This document shows positions 7,955-15,466 of a DNA stretch of 61,701 nt, piece after piece (the stretch's first letter is position 1; every line of letters begins with the position of its first letter). Under the pieces are notes generated by a model. It worked only from the letters and a program-made list of their open reading frames with translations. It was not told the DNA's origin and made no database searches. The DNA lies in NCBI GenBank assembly GCA_937982425.1, contig CALJLT010000020.1:1-61701 (forward strand). Reading direction: 5' to 3'. This stretch comes from an uncultured archaeon. GTDB lineage: Archaea; Nanobdellota; Nanobdellia; Pacearchaeales; GW2011-AR1. A program made the position numbers and the translations under genes.

Positions 7955-9096
7955 AAATCTATTTAGACAATGCAGCTACAACAAAAGTTGATGAAGAAGT
8001 AATTAATGCCATGATTCCTTATTTTAAAGAAAAATATGCAAATGCTTCTTCTCAACACTTAGAAGGAAGTGAAGCAAAACAAATTCTAGAAAAGTCTAGA
8101 AAAATTATTGCCAATGCTTTAAACTCAAAACCTGAAGAAATTTATTTTACTTCAGGGGGGACAGAATCAAATAATTGGGCTCTAAAAGGATTATTTGAAA
8201 AAAATTATCCGAATAAAAACCACATAATTACCACAAAAATAGAACACGACGCAACACTTCAAACTTGCAAGTATTTAGAAAAAAAAGGAGCCAAAATATC
8301 CTATTTAAATGTTGATTCAGAAGGTTTCATAAATTTAAAAGAACTAGAAGAAGCAATCACTCCTAAAACTTTTTTAGTTTCAATTATGCATGCAAATAAC
8401 GAAATAGGAACAGTACAAGATTTAGAAAGCATAGGAAAAATTTGCAAAGATAAGAAGATTATATTTCACTCCGATGCTGCACAAAGTTTTACAAAAGAAA
8501 AATTAGATGTCAAAAAACAAAATTTAGATTTAGTTTCAATAAACTCTCATAAAATAAATGGCCCAAAAGGGGTTGGGGCTTTATACATTAGATCCAGTAT
8601 TGAAATAGAACCTTTAATTCACGGAGGGGGGCATGAAAAAGGAAAAAGAAGCGGCACCGAAAATATTCCAGGAATAGTTGGATTTGCAAAAGCTATAGAG
8701 ATTATAAAAGAAAAAGATTTAAGAAAAATGAAAGAGCTAAGAAATAAATTAATCGAAGAAATTTTAATTAAAATACCTAATACAAAATTAAATGGATCCA
8801 AAGAAAGAAGGTTAGTAAACAACGCAAATATTTCTTTCAAGGATGTTGAAGGAGAAGCAATAGGGGGTTATTTAGAAAACAAAGGAATTTTTGTATCTAC
8901 TGGTTCTGCTTGCATGTCAAATACCCTAAAAGCAAGCCATGTATTAAAATCAATAGGCTTAACGGATTTAGAACAAAATTCTTCAATCAGATTTAGTTTA
9001 AGTAAATATACTACAGAAAAAGAAATTGAAAAAGTCTTAGAAGTTTTACCTGAAATTATAAAAAAACTGAGGAGATTGAGTCCACTTGTAAAATGA
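7951..9096 (+). CDS. iscS: Cysteine desulfurase (IscS/NifS)
   Basis: A 381-residue PLP enzyme that takes sulfur from cysteine for Fe-S clusters and thio-modifications. It begins with YLDNAATTKVDEEV, has SGGTESNN (68-75), the PLP lysine Lys201 in INSHKINGPKG, and the catalytic Cys321 in the loop STGSACMSN. Length and motifs fit the IscS/NifS group. It overlaps the neighbouring genes on both sides by 4 bases. The IscU scaffold lies 300 bases downstream in the same operon, so Fe-S assembly is the likely main role; sulfur for MnmA (27277-28401) is another possible use. Confidence 0.95.
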   Translation: MKIYLDNAATTKVDEEVINAMIPYFKEKYANASSQHLEGSEAKQILEKSRKIIANALNSKPEEIYFTSGGTESNNWALKGLFEKNYPNKNHIITTKIEHDATLQTCKYLEKKGAKISYLNVDSEGFINLKELEEAITPKTFLVSIMHANNEIGTVQDLESIGKICKDKKIIFHSDAAQSFTKEKLDVKKQNLDLVSINSHKINGPKGVGALYIRSSIEIEPLIHGGGHEKGKRSGTENIPGIVGFAKAIEIIKEKDLRKMKELRNKLIEEILIKIPNTKLNGSKERRLVNNANISFKDVEGEAIGGYLENKGIFVSTGSACMSNTLKASHVLKSIGLTDLEQNSSIRFSLSKYTTEKEIEKVLEVLPEIIKKLRRLSPLVK

Positions 9097-9197
9097 AATC
9101 GAAAAATACAAATTTCAAAAAAGAAGAAATATGCATCTGTAAGGAAGGTCCTTGTGAATGTAAAACTCTTTTAAAAGAAATAGAAAATGAAAACTAA
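9093..9197 (+). CDS. 34-residue CxC...CxC peptide within the Fe-S operon
   Basis: Starts on the stop of iscS (ATGA overlap) and overlaps the DUF1858 gene by 11 bases. The product contains ICICKEGPCECK, that is four cysteines arranged C-x-C-x4-C-x-C, surrounded by charged residues. It is too short for standard gene callers, but placement between iscS and iscU and the four regularly spaced cysteines suggest a metal or sulfur carrier. No known family is recognised. Coding status is supported by coupling and by the cysteine pattern only. Confidence 0.55.
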   Translation: MKSKNTNFKKEEICICKEGPCECKTLLKEIENEN

Positions 9198-9393
9198 AAA
9201 AATAACTGAAAAAACAAACATAGCTGAAGCAATAGAGTCTAATCCTAAAACAGCAGAAATCCTCTTTAAATTTGGAATAGGATGTTTTGGATGTATGATG
9301 GCTCATTCAGAAACTCTGGGAGAAGGACTATCTGCACACGGGTTATCTAAAAAAGAAATTGATAAAATAATAGGGGAAATTAATAAAAAATAA
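9187..9393 (+). CDS. DUF1858 redox-disulfide domain protein
   Basis: A 68-residue protein with the DUF1858 pattern: a predicted helix ITEKTNIAEAIESNPKTAEI, then the CxxC centre GIGCFGCMMAHSETLGEG, then a C-terminal helix. This family is found alone or fused to redox enzymes and is thought to act as a thiol-disulfide or metal-binding module; the exact function is unknown. Its place between iscS and iscU supports a role in sulfur or cluster delivery. The gene ends 1 base before the ATG of iscU. Confidence 0.85.
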   Translation: MKTKKITEKTNIAEAIESNPKTAEILFKFGIGCFGCMMAHSETLGEGLSAHGLSKKEIDKIIGEINKK

Positions 9394-9394
9394 A

Positions 9395-9793
9395 ATGGCA
9401 TTAGAGTATTCAAAAAAAGTTTTAAAAGAATTTTTACAACCAAAAAATTTTGGAGAAATGAAAGGGGCACATGGAACTGGTGAAGTTGGAAGCCCAGCTT
9501 GCGGAGACATTATGCAAATGCAAATAAAAGTAGAGAGGGATAAAATTAAAGAAATAAAATTCAAAACCTTCGGATGCGCTGCAGCAATTGCTTCCACCTC
9601 AATTATTACTCAAATGGTAAAGGGCAAAGATCTGAATTATGCCAAAAATCTAACTATGAAAGAAGTTGCAGAAAAATTAAAGGGATTGCCTCAAATAAAA
9701 ATGCATTGTTCTTCTATGGGGATACAAACTTTAAGAAAGGCTATAAAAGATTATGAAGAAAAACTACAAAAAAGAACTGAAAAAAAGAATTAA
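9395..9793 (+). CDS. iscU: Fe-S cluster scaffold IscU/NifU N-domain
   Basis: A 132-residue scaffold with the three cluster cysteines: Cys36 (SPACGDIM), Cys61 (TFGCAAAIAS) and Cys105 (MHCSSMG), plus Asp38, which in the family aids cluster release. It begins with YSKKVLKEFLQPKNFGEM, typical of IscU. IscS donates sulfur to these cysteines. No HscA/HscB, IscA or SufBC genes are visible in this window, so the local system is reduced to IscS and IscU. It follows the DUF1858 gene by 1 base. Confidence 0.95.
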   Translation: MALEYSKKVLKEFLQPKNFGEMKGAHGTGEVGSPACGDIMQMQIKVERDKIKEIKFKTFGCAAAIASTSIITQMVKGKDLNYAKNLTMKEVAEKLKGLPQIKMHCSSMGIQTLRKAIKDYEEKLQKRTEKKN

Positions 9794-9855
9794 GAAAATA
9801 CACTACAACTAAAGATTTATATATGAAAAAATTTTCATTTGAATGAGGAAATAAA

Positions 9856-10440
9856 ATGCGCTCTTGTGAATGCAATAATATTGAAATAAATCAAATGGCC
9901 CCGACATTTATAGCAGAAGCTTTTTATGATAACGAAATAAAAAAAATTTCACTAAAAGATTATAGGGGAAAATGGGTTGTTCTGTTTTTTTATCCTGCAG
10001 ATTTTACTTTTGTATGTCCAACAGAATTAAACGAACTAGCAGATAATTACAAAAAATTTAAAGAATTAGGTGCAGAAATATTAAGTGTCTCAACCGATAC
10101 TGTTTTTGTTCATAAAGCTTGGCATGATTCTTCAGAAAAAATAAAAAAAATAAAATTTCCTATGGTTGCAGATCCATCACATAAAATTTCTTGGGATTAT
10201 GGCGTACTTATTTCAGAAGAAGGAGTTGCTTTAAGAGGAACTTTTTTAATAGATCCTGATGGAATATTAAAGTTATATGAGGTTCATGATAATTCAATAG
10301 GAAGAAATATTCAAGAGTTGATAAGAAAGATAGAAGCTGCAAAATTTACTCGGGAAAACGGGGGAGAAGTTTGCCCTTCTAGTTGGAAACCAGGAGAAAA
10401 AACCCTAAAGCCTGGATTAGATTTAGTTGGAAAAATTTAA
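9856..10440 (+). CDS. 2-Cys peroxiredoxin (AhpC/Prx1 type)
   Basis: A 194-residue peroxide reductase. The peroxidatic cysteine is Cys54 in DFTFVCPTEL and the resolving cysteine Cys173 in EVCPSSWKPG, the typical 2-Cys pattern. A supporting Arg lies in ALRGTFLIDP. Unusually the N-terminus carries two more cysteines (C4, C6 in RSCECNN), which recall the CEC of the small peptide at 9093-9197. A TATA-like ATTTATATA at 9815-9823 gives the gene its own promoter, and GAGG at 9845-9848 could serve as a ribosome-binding site. Peroxide defence next to Fe-S assembly makes physiological sense. Confidence 0.95.
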   Translation: MRSCECNNIEINQMAPTFIAEAFYDNEIKKISLKDYRGKWVVLFFYPADFTFVCPTELNELADNYKKFKELGAEILSVSTDTVFVHKAWHDSSEKIKKIKFPMVADPSHKISWDYGVLISEEGVALRGTFLIDPDGILKLYEVHDNSIGRNIQELIRKIEAAKFTRENGGEVCPSSWKPGEKTLKPGLDLVGKI

Positions 10441-10441
10441 T

Positions 10442-10921
10442 ATGGAAAATAAAAAAGTAGGATGGATTATAATCGGAATCTCCATCATTATGGGTATAAT
10501 AGTCTTAATTTTCAATCTAGGACTTAAAAAGATAGTAGGAGAAACTTGCAATCATGGCCCGACTTGTTCTATGTTTGATACAATTTCTGTCCAAACTTGG
10601 ATAAGCTTAATAATCGTTTTTATAATAATGGGAATTGGAATAATTATTCTTTTATCAAAACCAGAAAAGAAAATAATCATAAAAAAATTAAAAGAAAAAG
10701 TAAAGAAGAAAAAAATAGATTTATCTAAATTAGATTTCAAAGAAAGAGAAATAATTAAAATATTGCAAAAAGAAAAAGGGGTTGTTTTTCAGGCGGAATT
10801 AAAGGAAAAATTAAAAATAGGAAAAGTAGGAATTACAAGAGTTCTAGACAAATTAGAATCAAAACAATTGATTGAAAGAAAAAGAAGAGGTATGAATAAT
10901 ATTGTAGTTTTAAAAGAATGA
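10442..10921 (+). CDS. Two-helix membrane protein with cytoplasmic winged-helix domain
   Basis: The 159-residue product has two predicted membrane helices (about 7-28 and 53-75) joined by a short loop bearing two cysteines (ETCNHGPTC), followed by a Lys-rich linker and a MarR/TrmB-like winged helix (LDFKEREIIKILQKEKGVVF, then KVGITRVLDKLESKQLIERK). Such proteins may sense an envelope or redox signal and act on DNA near the membrane; this is inference. The ATG follows the peroxiredoxin stop by 1 base; the frame also extends to a TTG at 10427 inside that gene, which is a less likely start. Confidence 0.75.
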   Translation: MENKKVGWIIIGISIIMGIIVLIFNLGLKKIVGETCNHGPTCSMFDTISVQTWISLIIVFIIMGIGIIILLSKPEKKIIIKKLKEKVKKKKIDLSKLDFKEREIIKILQKEKGVVFQAELKEKLKIGKVGITRVLDKLESKQLIERKRRGMNNIVVLKE

Positions 10922-10980
10922 AACTAGTTTCTCCAAACAAGTTATAATTTTCAAAAAATTAAAAGATTTAATTAAATACT

Positions 10981-10987
10981 AGGAGGT
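10981..10987 (+). promoter_or_regulatory. Strong Shine-Dalgarno site
   Basis: AGGAGGT lies 5 bases (counted from GGAGG) before the ATG at 10992 and is perfectly complementary to the 16S 3' end (CACCTCCTTA, about 15282-15291). Most genes in this window lack any such site, so efficient initiation of this small secreted peptide appears to have been selected. Confidence 0.75.
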
Positions 10988-10991
10988 TAAA

Positions 10992-11216
10992 ATGAAAACA
11001 CTAGCAATTTTAGCGATTGTTGCAGGAATCTTATTAGTAGGGGGAGTTTTTGTTGCTGCTTCAATAGGAAATCCGAGCACAAAAAATCTTTCTGAAGATT
11101 CAAGCAAATGTTCTTTAGAAAGTGGGTGCCCCTCAGGAGGATGCACAAAAACAAATAATTGTGGACTTTCTAGTTGCGGAGCAACTAAAGGAAGTTCATG
11201 TGGATGTGGGAGATGA
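10992..11216 (+). CDS. Small secreted or membrane-anchored Cys-rich peptide
   Basis: A 74-residue product with an N-terminal hydrophobic helix (residues 4-24, LAILAIVAGILLVGGVFVAA) and an outward Ser/Gly/Cys-rich tail with seven cysteines, in the segments KCSLESGCPSGGC, NNCGLSSCG and SSCGCGR. It has a near-perfect Shine-Dalgarno site. It could be a disulfide-knotted surface peptide or a metal binder; no family is recognised. It lies 70 bases after the membrane HTH gene at the end of the Fe-S/redox cluster. Coding is strongly supported by the ribosome-binding site and the signal-anchor composition. Confidence 0.8.
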   Translation: MKTLAILAIVAGILLVGGVFVAASIGNPSTKNLSEDSSKCSLESGCPSGGCTKTNNCGLSSCGATKGSSCGCGR

Positions 11217-11262
11217 TTCTCCCCCCACAAACCTTTATTAATATTTATTTCTTAAAAAAATT

Positions 11263-12438
11263 ATGAAGATAAAATCCGTTATCGCTAAAAAGATAAAAGA
11301 TTCTCGGGGTGAAGAAACAATTGAAGTGAAAATTGAAACAAATTTAGGTTTTTTTAGTTCTTCTGCACCCAACGGAAAATCCAAAGGAAAAAATGAGGTT
11401 AAGAGTTATAAAAAAAGTTTAGACGAAGATATAGAATCAATTAAAAAAATTTCCGAATATTTTTCAAAAGAACATCTTGAAAAATTTGAAGATTTAAAAT
11501 ATATCGAAGATATTTCAAAAGGACATTTAGGAGGAAACACTGTTTTTGCCTTAGAGTCTGCAGTTTTAAAAGCAATTTCAAAAGAACAAAAAAAAGAGAT
11601 ATGGGAAATAATTAACTCTAAAGCCGAAAAATCTCCTAGATTTGTAGGAAACGTTATTGGGGGAGGGATCCACTCAAAAATAAAAAATAAATCTCCTGAC
11701 TTTCAAGAATTTTTAATCATCGCCGATGAAATAAATGCTAAAGAATCTTTTGAAAAATTAAAAAAGATAAAAGAAAATCTAAAAATACCTTTAAAACAAA
11801 AGGACCCTAAATTTAAAGAAGAAAAAAATGATGAAGATGCGTGGATTACTTCTCTAAATGAAAAAGAAATTTTAGATATTTTAAGCCAAACAAATGAAAA
11901 AATAGGAGTAGACATTGCTGCTCAAAGTTTTTATAAAAGGAAAAAATACCGTTATAAAAACCCTCCTTTAGACAGAAATTCAGAAGAACAATTTTCTTAC
12001 ATCTCAAATTTAATAAAAAACTTTAATTTATTTTATGTTGAAGATCCATTTGGAGAAGAAGAATTCGAATATTTTAAAAAACTTCTAGAAAAAAACGAAG
12101 GAGAATTAATAGTAGGAGATGATTTAACTACAACAAATCCAAAAAGATTAAAAAAAGCAATTAAAGAAAAATCAATCAATGCAATAATAATCAAACCAAA
12201 TCAAATAGGCTCTCTTATTCAAGTAAAAGAAATAGTACGAATTGCAAAAGAGAACAATATAAAAACGATTTTTTCTCACAGAAGTGGAGAAACTGAAGAA
12301 AACATTTTGGCGGATTTAGCATTCGGTTTTGAAGCAGATTTTCTAAAATGCGGAGTGACTTCAAAAGTTCGTGAATCAAAGATAAAAAGAATAATCGAAA
12401 TTGAAGAAAGCTTAAATAACTCATCAAAATCTTTATAA
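11263..12438 (+). CDS. eno: Enolase (phosphopyruvate hydratase), divergent
   Basis: A 391-residue enolase converting 2-phosphoglycerate to phosphoenolpyruvate. The metal ligands are recognisable in VDIAAQSF, YVEDPFGEE and VGDDLTTTNP; the catalytic lysine is in IIKPNQIGSL; the phosphate-binding SHRSGETEEN is intact. It is shorter than usual (about 415-430). Two conserved sites differ: SRGNPT at the N-terminus is SRGEET, and the flexible loop SGASTG is NGKSKG, replacing the Ser that contacts the second magnesium. Enzyme identity is firm; kinetics may be altered. Enolase followed by S2 is a familiar archaeal gene order. Confidence 0.92.
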   Translation: MKIKSVIAKKIKDSRGEETIEVKIETNLGFFSSSAPNGKSKGKNEVKSYKKSLDEDIESIKKISEYFSKEHLEKFEDLKYIEDISKGHLGGNTVFALESAVLKAISKEQKKEIWEIINSKAEKSPRFVGNVIGGGIHSKIKNKSPDFQEFLIIADEINAKESFEKLKKIKENLKIPLKQKDPKFKEEKNDEDAWITSLNEKEILDILSQTNEKIGVDIAAQSFYKRKKYRYKNPPLDRNSEEQFSYISNLIKNFNLFYVEDPFGEEEFEYFKKLLEKNEGELIVGDDLTTTNPKRLKKAIKEKSINAIIIKPNQIGSLIQVKEIVRIAKENNIKTIFSHRSGETEENILADLAFGFEADFLKCGVTSKVRESKIKRIIEIEESLNNSSKSL

Positions 12439-12460
12439 ACTAATTTTATTCTAAGGTAAT

Positions 12461-13267
12461 ATGCCAAGAAAGAAAAAAGAAGAAGAAATTGAAGTTCCTG
12501 AAGATAAGTTAAAAGGAAAAAAACTTGAGGAGGCTGCTGAAGCTGAATCTTTGAAAACAGAAAATTCTTTAGAAGAAAAAAAGAAAGCCTTATTAGAAAA
12601 AGCAAAAAAACTTAAAGAAAAAGTTGAAGGTTCCTTAGATTTGGAAAAAATTAAAGAAGAGGTTAAATTAAAGAAAAAGGCAGATATGCTTATTCCTCTT
12701 GAAGATTACGTAAAAACTGGAATTTACATTGGAACAAGAGTAGTTACTCCTGACATGAAAAAATATGTTTATAGAAGAAGAGCTGACGGATTGGCAATTT
12801 TTAATACCGATTTAATTGATGAAAAAATAAAAGAAGCAATTGAATACCTTTCCAAATTTGAACCAGAAGAAATTATTTTAGTTTGTAAAAGACAATCTGG
12901 ATGGAGGGTAGCAAAAAAATTCTCAGAGGTTACGGGAATAAGAGTTTTTACAAAAAAATATCCTGCAGGAATATTAACAAACCCTAACTTATCTAATTTT
13001 ACAGAAAACGAATTGACAATAATTACAGATCATTGGTTAGACAAAAATGCTCTAAAAGATACTTTAGACGTAAGAAAAAAAATCCTTATGATTTGTGGAA
13101 CAAATAATTTTTCAAAAGGAGCTGACAAGATTATTATTGGAAACAATAAAAGTGCAAAATCAATAGGATTAATATATTATCTTCTTGCAAAAGGATATCT
13201 GAAAACAAAAGGAAAAGAAAATGAAGATATTGGAGAAATGGATTGGTGGATTGGAGACGAAGATTAA
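12461..13267 (+). CDS. rps2: Small-subunit ribosomal protein uS2
   Basis: A 268-residue S2 protein. The conserved core begins near residue 75 (MLIPLEDYVKTGIYIGTRV) and includes RRADGLAIFNTDLID, FTKKYPAGILTNPN and the family's Asp in ITDHWLDKNAL. It carries an unusual N-terminal extension of about 70 residues, alternating Lys and Glu and predicted to be helical, which archaeal S2 proteins generally lack. TATA-like CTTTATAAAC at 12431-12440 lies 21-30 bases upstream of the ATG, giving a promoter separate from enolase. Confidence 0.95.
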   Translation: MPRKKKEEEIEVPEDKLKGKKLEEAAEAESLKTENSLEEKKKALLEKAKKLKEKVEGSLDLEKIKEEVKLKKKADMLIPLEDYVKTGIYIGTRVVTPDMKKYVYRRRADGLAIFNTDLIDEKIKEAIEYLSKFEPEEIILVCKRQSGWRVAKKFSEVTGIRVFTKKYPAGILTNPNLSNFTENELTIITDHWLDKNALKDTLDVRKKILMICGTNNFSKGADKIIIGNNKSAKSIGLIYYLLAKGYLKTKGKENEDIGEMDWWIGDED

Positions 13268-13269
13268 AA

Positions 13270-13545
13270 ATGATTTATGAAAAAGATAGTAGAGAATTTG
13301 AAAGTATGAGATTAAAATACCGCTTTCATGTAAGATACACTAATGGAGAAAAAGAAATTCCTGAGGGACTTTTAACAAGAAGACCAAAAGAAGATTATTC
13401 CTCTCCTCCTTCAAAAAGTTATGTTTTAAAAAAATCTACAAATAATCAAGAAAATAATAAAAGATCTTTTTCTGAAGCGATTGAAAAAAGAAAAAGATTA
13501 TCTCAAAGAAGAATTGCGAAAAAGAACATATCTAATTTATTTTAA
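13270..13545 (+). CDS. Hypothetical basic protein, 91 aa
   Basis: The ATG at 13270 lies 2 bases after the S2 stop, so co-translation with S2 is likely. The frame is open upstream into S2 (first ATG 13243), but the start after the stop is preferred. The product is basic and probably disordered at its C-terminus (KRSFSEAIEKRKRLSQRRIAK), which would suit RNA or ribosome binding. No family recognised. Confidence 0.65.
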   Translation: MIYEKDSREFESMRLKYRFHVRYTNGEKEIPEGLLTRRPKEDYSSPPSKSYVLKKSTNNQENNKRSFSEAIEKRKRLSQRRIAKKNISNLF

Positions 13546-13569
13546 AAAAACCTAATTCTCAACGAAACA

Positions 13570-13578
13570 TTTATAAAT
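13570..13578 (+). promoter_or_regulatory. TATA box of the rRNA operon
   Basis: TTTATAAAT occupies 13570-13578, about 25 bases before the conspicuous inverted repeat that starts near 13602. That predicts a transcription start close to 13600. The 13546-13843 interval holds no convincing ORF; it contains this promoter and the structured 16S leader. Confidence 0.65.
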
Positions 13579-13601
13579 GGTTATTCTCTGAACTTAATAT
13601 T

Positions 13602-13680
13602 ATAAGATGAGTGCCTTAACAAAATGTATGCTCACATATAAGGTATGATGTATATAGAAGCAGTCGTGCTACTCATCTTA
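13602..13680 (+). other. Structured 16S leader with processing-stem strand
   Basis: TAAGATGAGT (13603-13612) is perfectly complementary to ACTCATCTTA (13671-13680), closing a roughly 78-base hairpin. Inside it, 13650-13663 is complementary over 14 bases to 15311-15324 just after 16S. Continuing upstream, the pairing tolerates a 2-base bulge (leader GATG against GATGAG), which resembles an archaeal bulge-helix-bulge processing site. The leader can therefore form either a local hairpin or the long-range stem that releases pre-16S. Confidence 0.65.
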
Positions 13681-13843
13681 ATTGATAAGTTTTCTTAAAT
13701 GATATTAAAGATATTAGTCACAATTTTGTCAATCAGCCAAAAGCGAGGTTTGTGTGAAGTGGTTTGTTTATCTTACATAAAAACAAATTGCGCAATTAAA
13801 TTTCTAGTGAATTTTTCACGTCGAAGAAATATCTTAATTGTTA

Positions 13844-15291
13844 ATTCCAGTTGATCCTGCTGGCGGCTGCGGCTCTTTGATTTGCACTTAGACATGCAAG
13901 TTTTTCTAGTTTCATTAGAAATTGGATGGCGAACTGCTCAGTAACACGTAGCTAACCTACTCTTAGGTCAAGGATACCCTCGGGAAACTGAGGTTAATAC
14001 TTGATAAGAGACATACCCTGGAATGATTTGTCTCTAAAATTCGAGCCTAAGAATGGGGCTGCGGCGGATTAGGTTGTTGGCGGGGTAAATGCCCACCAAG
14101 CCATTGATCCGTAAGGGCTCTTAGCGGAGAGGCCCTGAGAGGGAATCTGAGACACTATTCCCAGCCCTACGGGGTGCAGCAGTTAGGAATAATCTACAAT
14201 GCGCGAAAGCGTGATAGTTCGAATCAGAGTGCGTTCCAACAGGAATGCTTTTGTGGAATCTAAAAAGTTCTACGAATAAGGACTGGGTAAGACTAGTGCC
14301 AGCCGCCGCGGTAATACTAGCGGTCCAAGTCGCAGCCATTTTTATTGGGTCTAAAACATCCGTAGCTTGCTTAGTAAGTTCCTTGTGAAATTCCATATCT
14401 CAAGTATGGAGCGGGCAGGGAGTACTGCTGTAGCTAGAGACTGGAAGACGTAACGAGTACGTTCTAAGTAGCGGTAAAATGTGTTAATCTAGGACGGACT
14501 AACAATAGCGAAGGCACGTTACGAGGACAGTTCTGACAGTAAGGGATGAAAGCTAGGGGCGCAAAACGGATTAGATACCCGTGTAGTCCTAGCCCTAAAC
14601 ACTGCACACTAAACATCAGTACCTCTTCGAGAGGTATTGGTGCTGAAGGGAAGCCGAAGAGTGTGCTACCTGGGAAGTATAGTCGCAAGGCCGAAACTTA
14701 AAGGAATTGGCGGGGAGACACTACAACGAGTGACGCGTGCGGTTCAATCAGATTCTACACCGTGAACCTCACCAGGAGCGACAGCAGAATGAAGGTCAGT
14801 CTGAAGGGCTTACCTGACACGCTGAGAGGAGTTGCATGGCCAACGTAAGCCTGTGCCGTGAGGTGACCTGTTAAATCAGGTAACAGGCAAGACCCACATC
14901 CATATTTTTATTTAATCGATATGGAGATTGCCTTGGAAACAAGGATGAAAGCGTGGGCTACGTTAGGTGGTACAGCCTGAATCCCCTGGGCAACACGCGC
15001 GCGTCAATGGCGAATACAACGGGAAGCGACTCCGAAAGGAGAAGCCAATCTCTTAAAGTTCGTCTTAGTACAGATCGAGGATTGTAACTCATCCTCGTGA
15101 CGCTGGAATTCGTAGTAATCGTTTGTTAACAACGAACGGTGAATATGTCACGGTCTCTTGCACACACTGCCCGTCAAATCAACCGAGTTTGGTTATGGTG
15201 AAACCTTTAGAGGGAGAACCTTGATCAGACAAGGTAGGTTAAGTCGTCACAAGGTATCTGTAGGGGAACCTGCAGATGGATCACCTCCTTA
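13844..15291 (+). rRNA. rrs: 16S ribosomal RNA
   Basis: Starts at ATTCCAGTTGATCCTGC and ends with GGATCACCTCCTTA. The 530 loop GTGCCAGCCGCCGCGGTAA (near 14296), ATTAGATACCC (near 14571), AAAGGAATTGGCGGGG (near 14700) and GCACACACTGCCCGTC (near 15160) are all present. Length is about 1448 bases, at the short end. The 5' consensus TTCCGGTTGATCCYGCCGG is altered to TTCCAGTTGATCCTGCTGG, so common archaeal forward primers would mismatch. The anti-Shine-Dalgarno CACCTCCTTA is intact. End positions are estimated from consensus and could be off by several bases. Confidence 0.97.
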
Positions 15292-15310
15292 ATTTAAAGA
15301 CAGAAAATTT

Positions 15311-15333
15311 CTGCTTCTATATACTCATCTTAT
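15311..15333 (+). other. 3' strand of the 16S processing stem
   Basis: CTGCTTCTATATAC at 15311-15324 pairs perfectly with 13650-13663 in the leader. The overlapping ACTCATCTTAT at 15323-15333 pairs perfectly with ATAAGATGAGT at 13602-13612. The two pairings share bases 15323-15324. It sits between the 16S 3' end and tRNA-Ala, where an archaeal pre-16S processing stem is expected. Confidence 0.7.
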
Positions 15334-15339
15334 TATTTT

Positions 15340-15411
15340 GGGCCCGTTGTCCAATGGCTAAGATGCTTGCCTTGCACGCAGGAGATCCGTGTTCGATTCA
15401 CGGCGGGTCCA
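15340..15411 (+). tRNA. tRNA-Ala (anticodon TGC)
   Basis: A 72-base cloverleaf: acceptor GGGCCCG pairs with CGGGTCC with one G-U pair, anticodon stem CTTGC/GCAGG, loop CTTGCAC giving anticodon TGC, T-arm CCGTG-TTCGATT-CACGG, discriminator A. The D-stem has a C13-A22 mismatch, which is tolerated in tRNAs. CCA is not encoded. A tRNA-Ala in the 16S-23S spacer is the usual archaeal arrangement. Confidence 0.95.
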
Positions 15412-15466
15412 TAAGACAACGAGCAAAATAAAATTCAAGAGAAAATAAAAATGGAAGGAACAGACG

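Noticed and set aside
13546..13843. A possible C/D-box or other small RNA in the 16S leader
   Set aside because: An ATGATG is present but no properly placed D box was found, and the paired segments are better explained as the processing stem of the rRNA transcript.
14121..14396. Minus-strand ORF of 91 codons inside 16S rRNA
   Set aside because: It lies entirely in 16S and is a by-product of conserved rRNA sequence; the reading is not supported by any promoter or start context.
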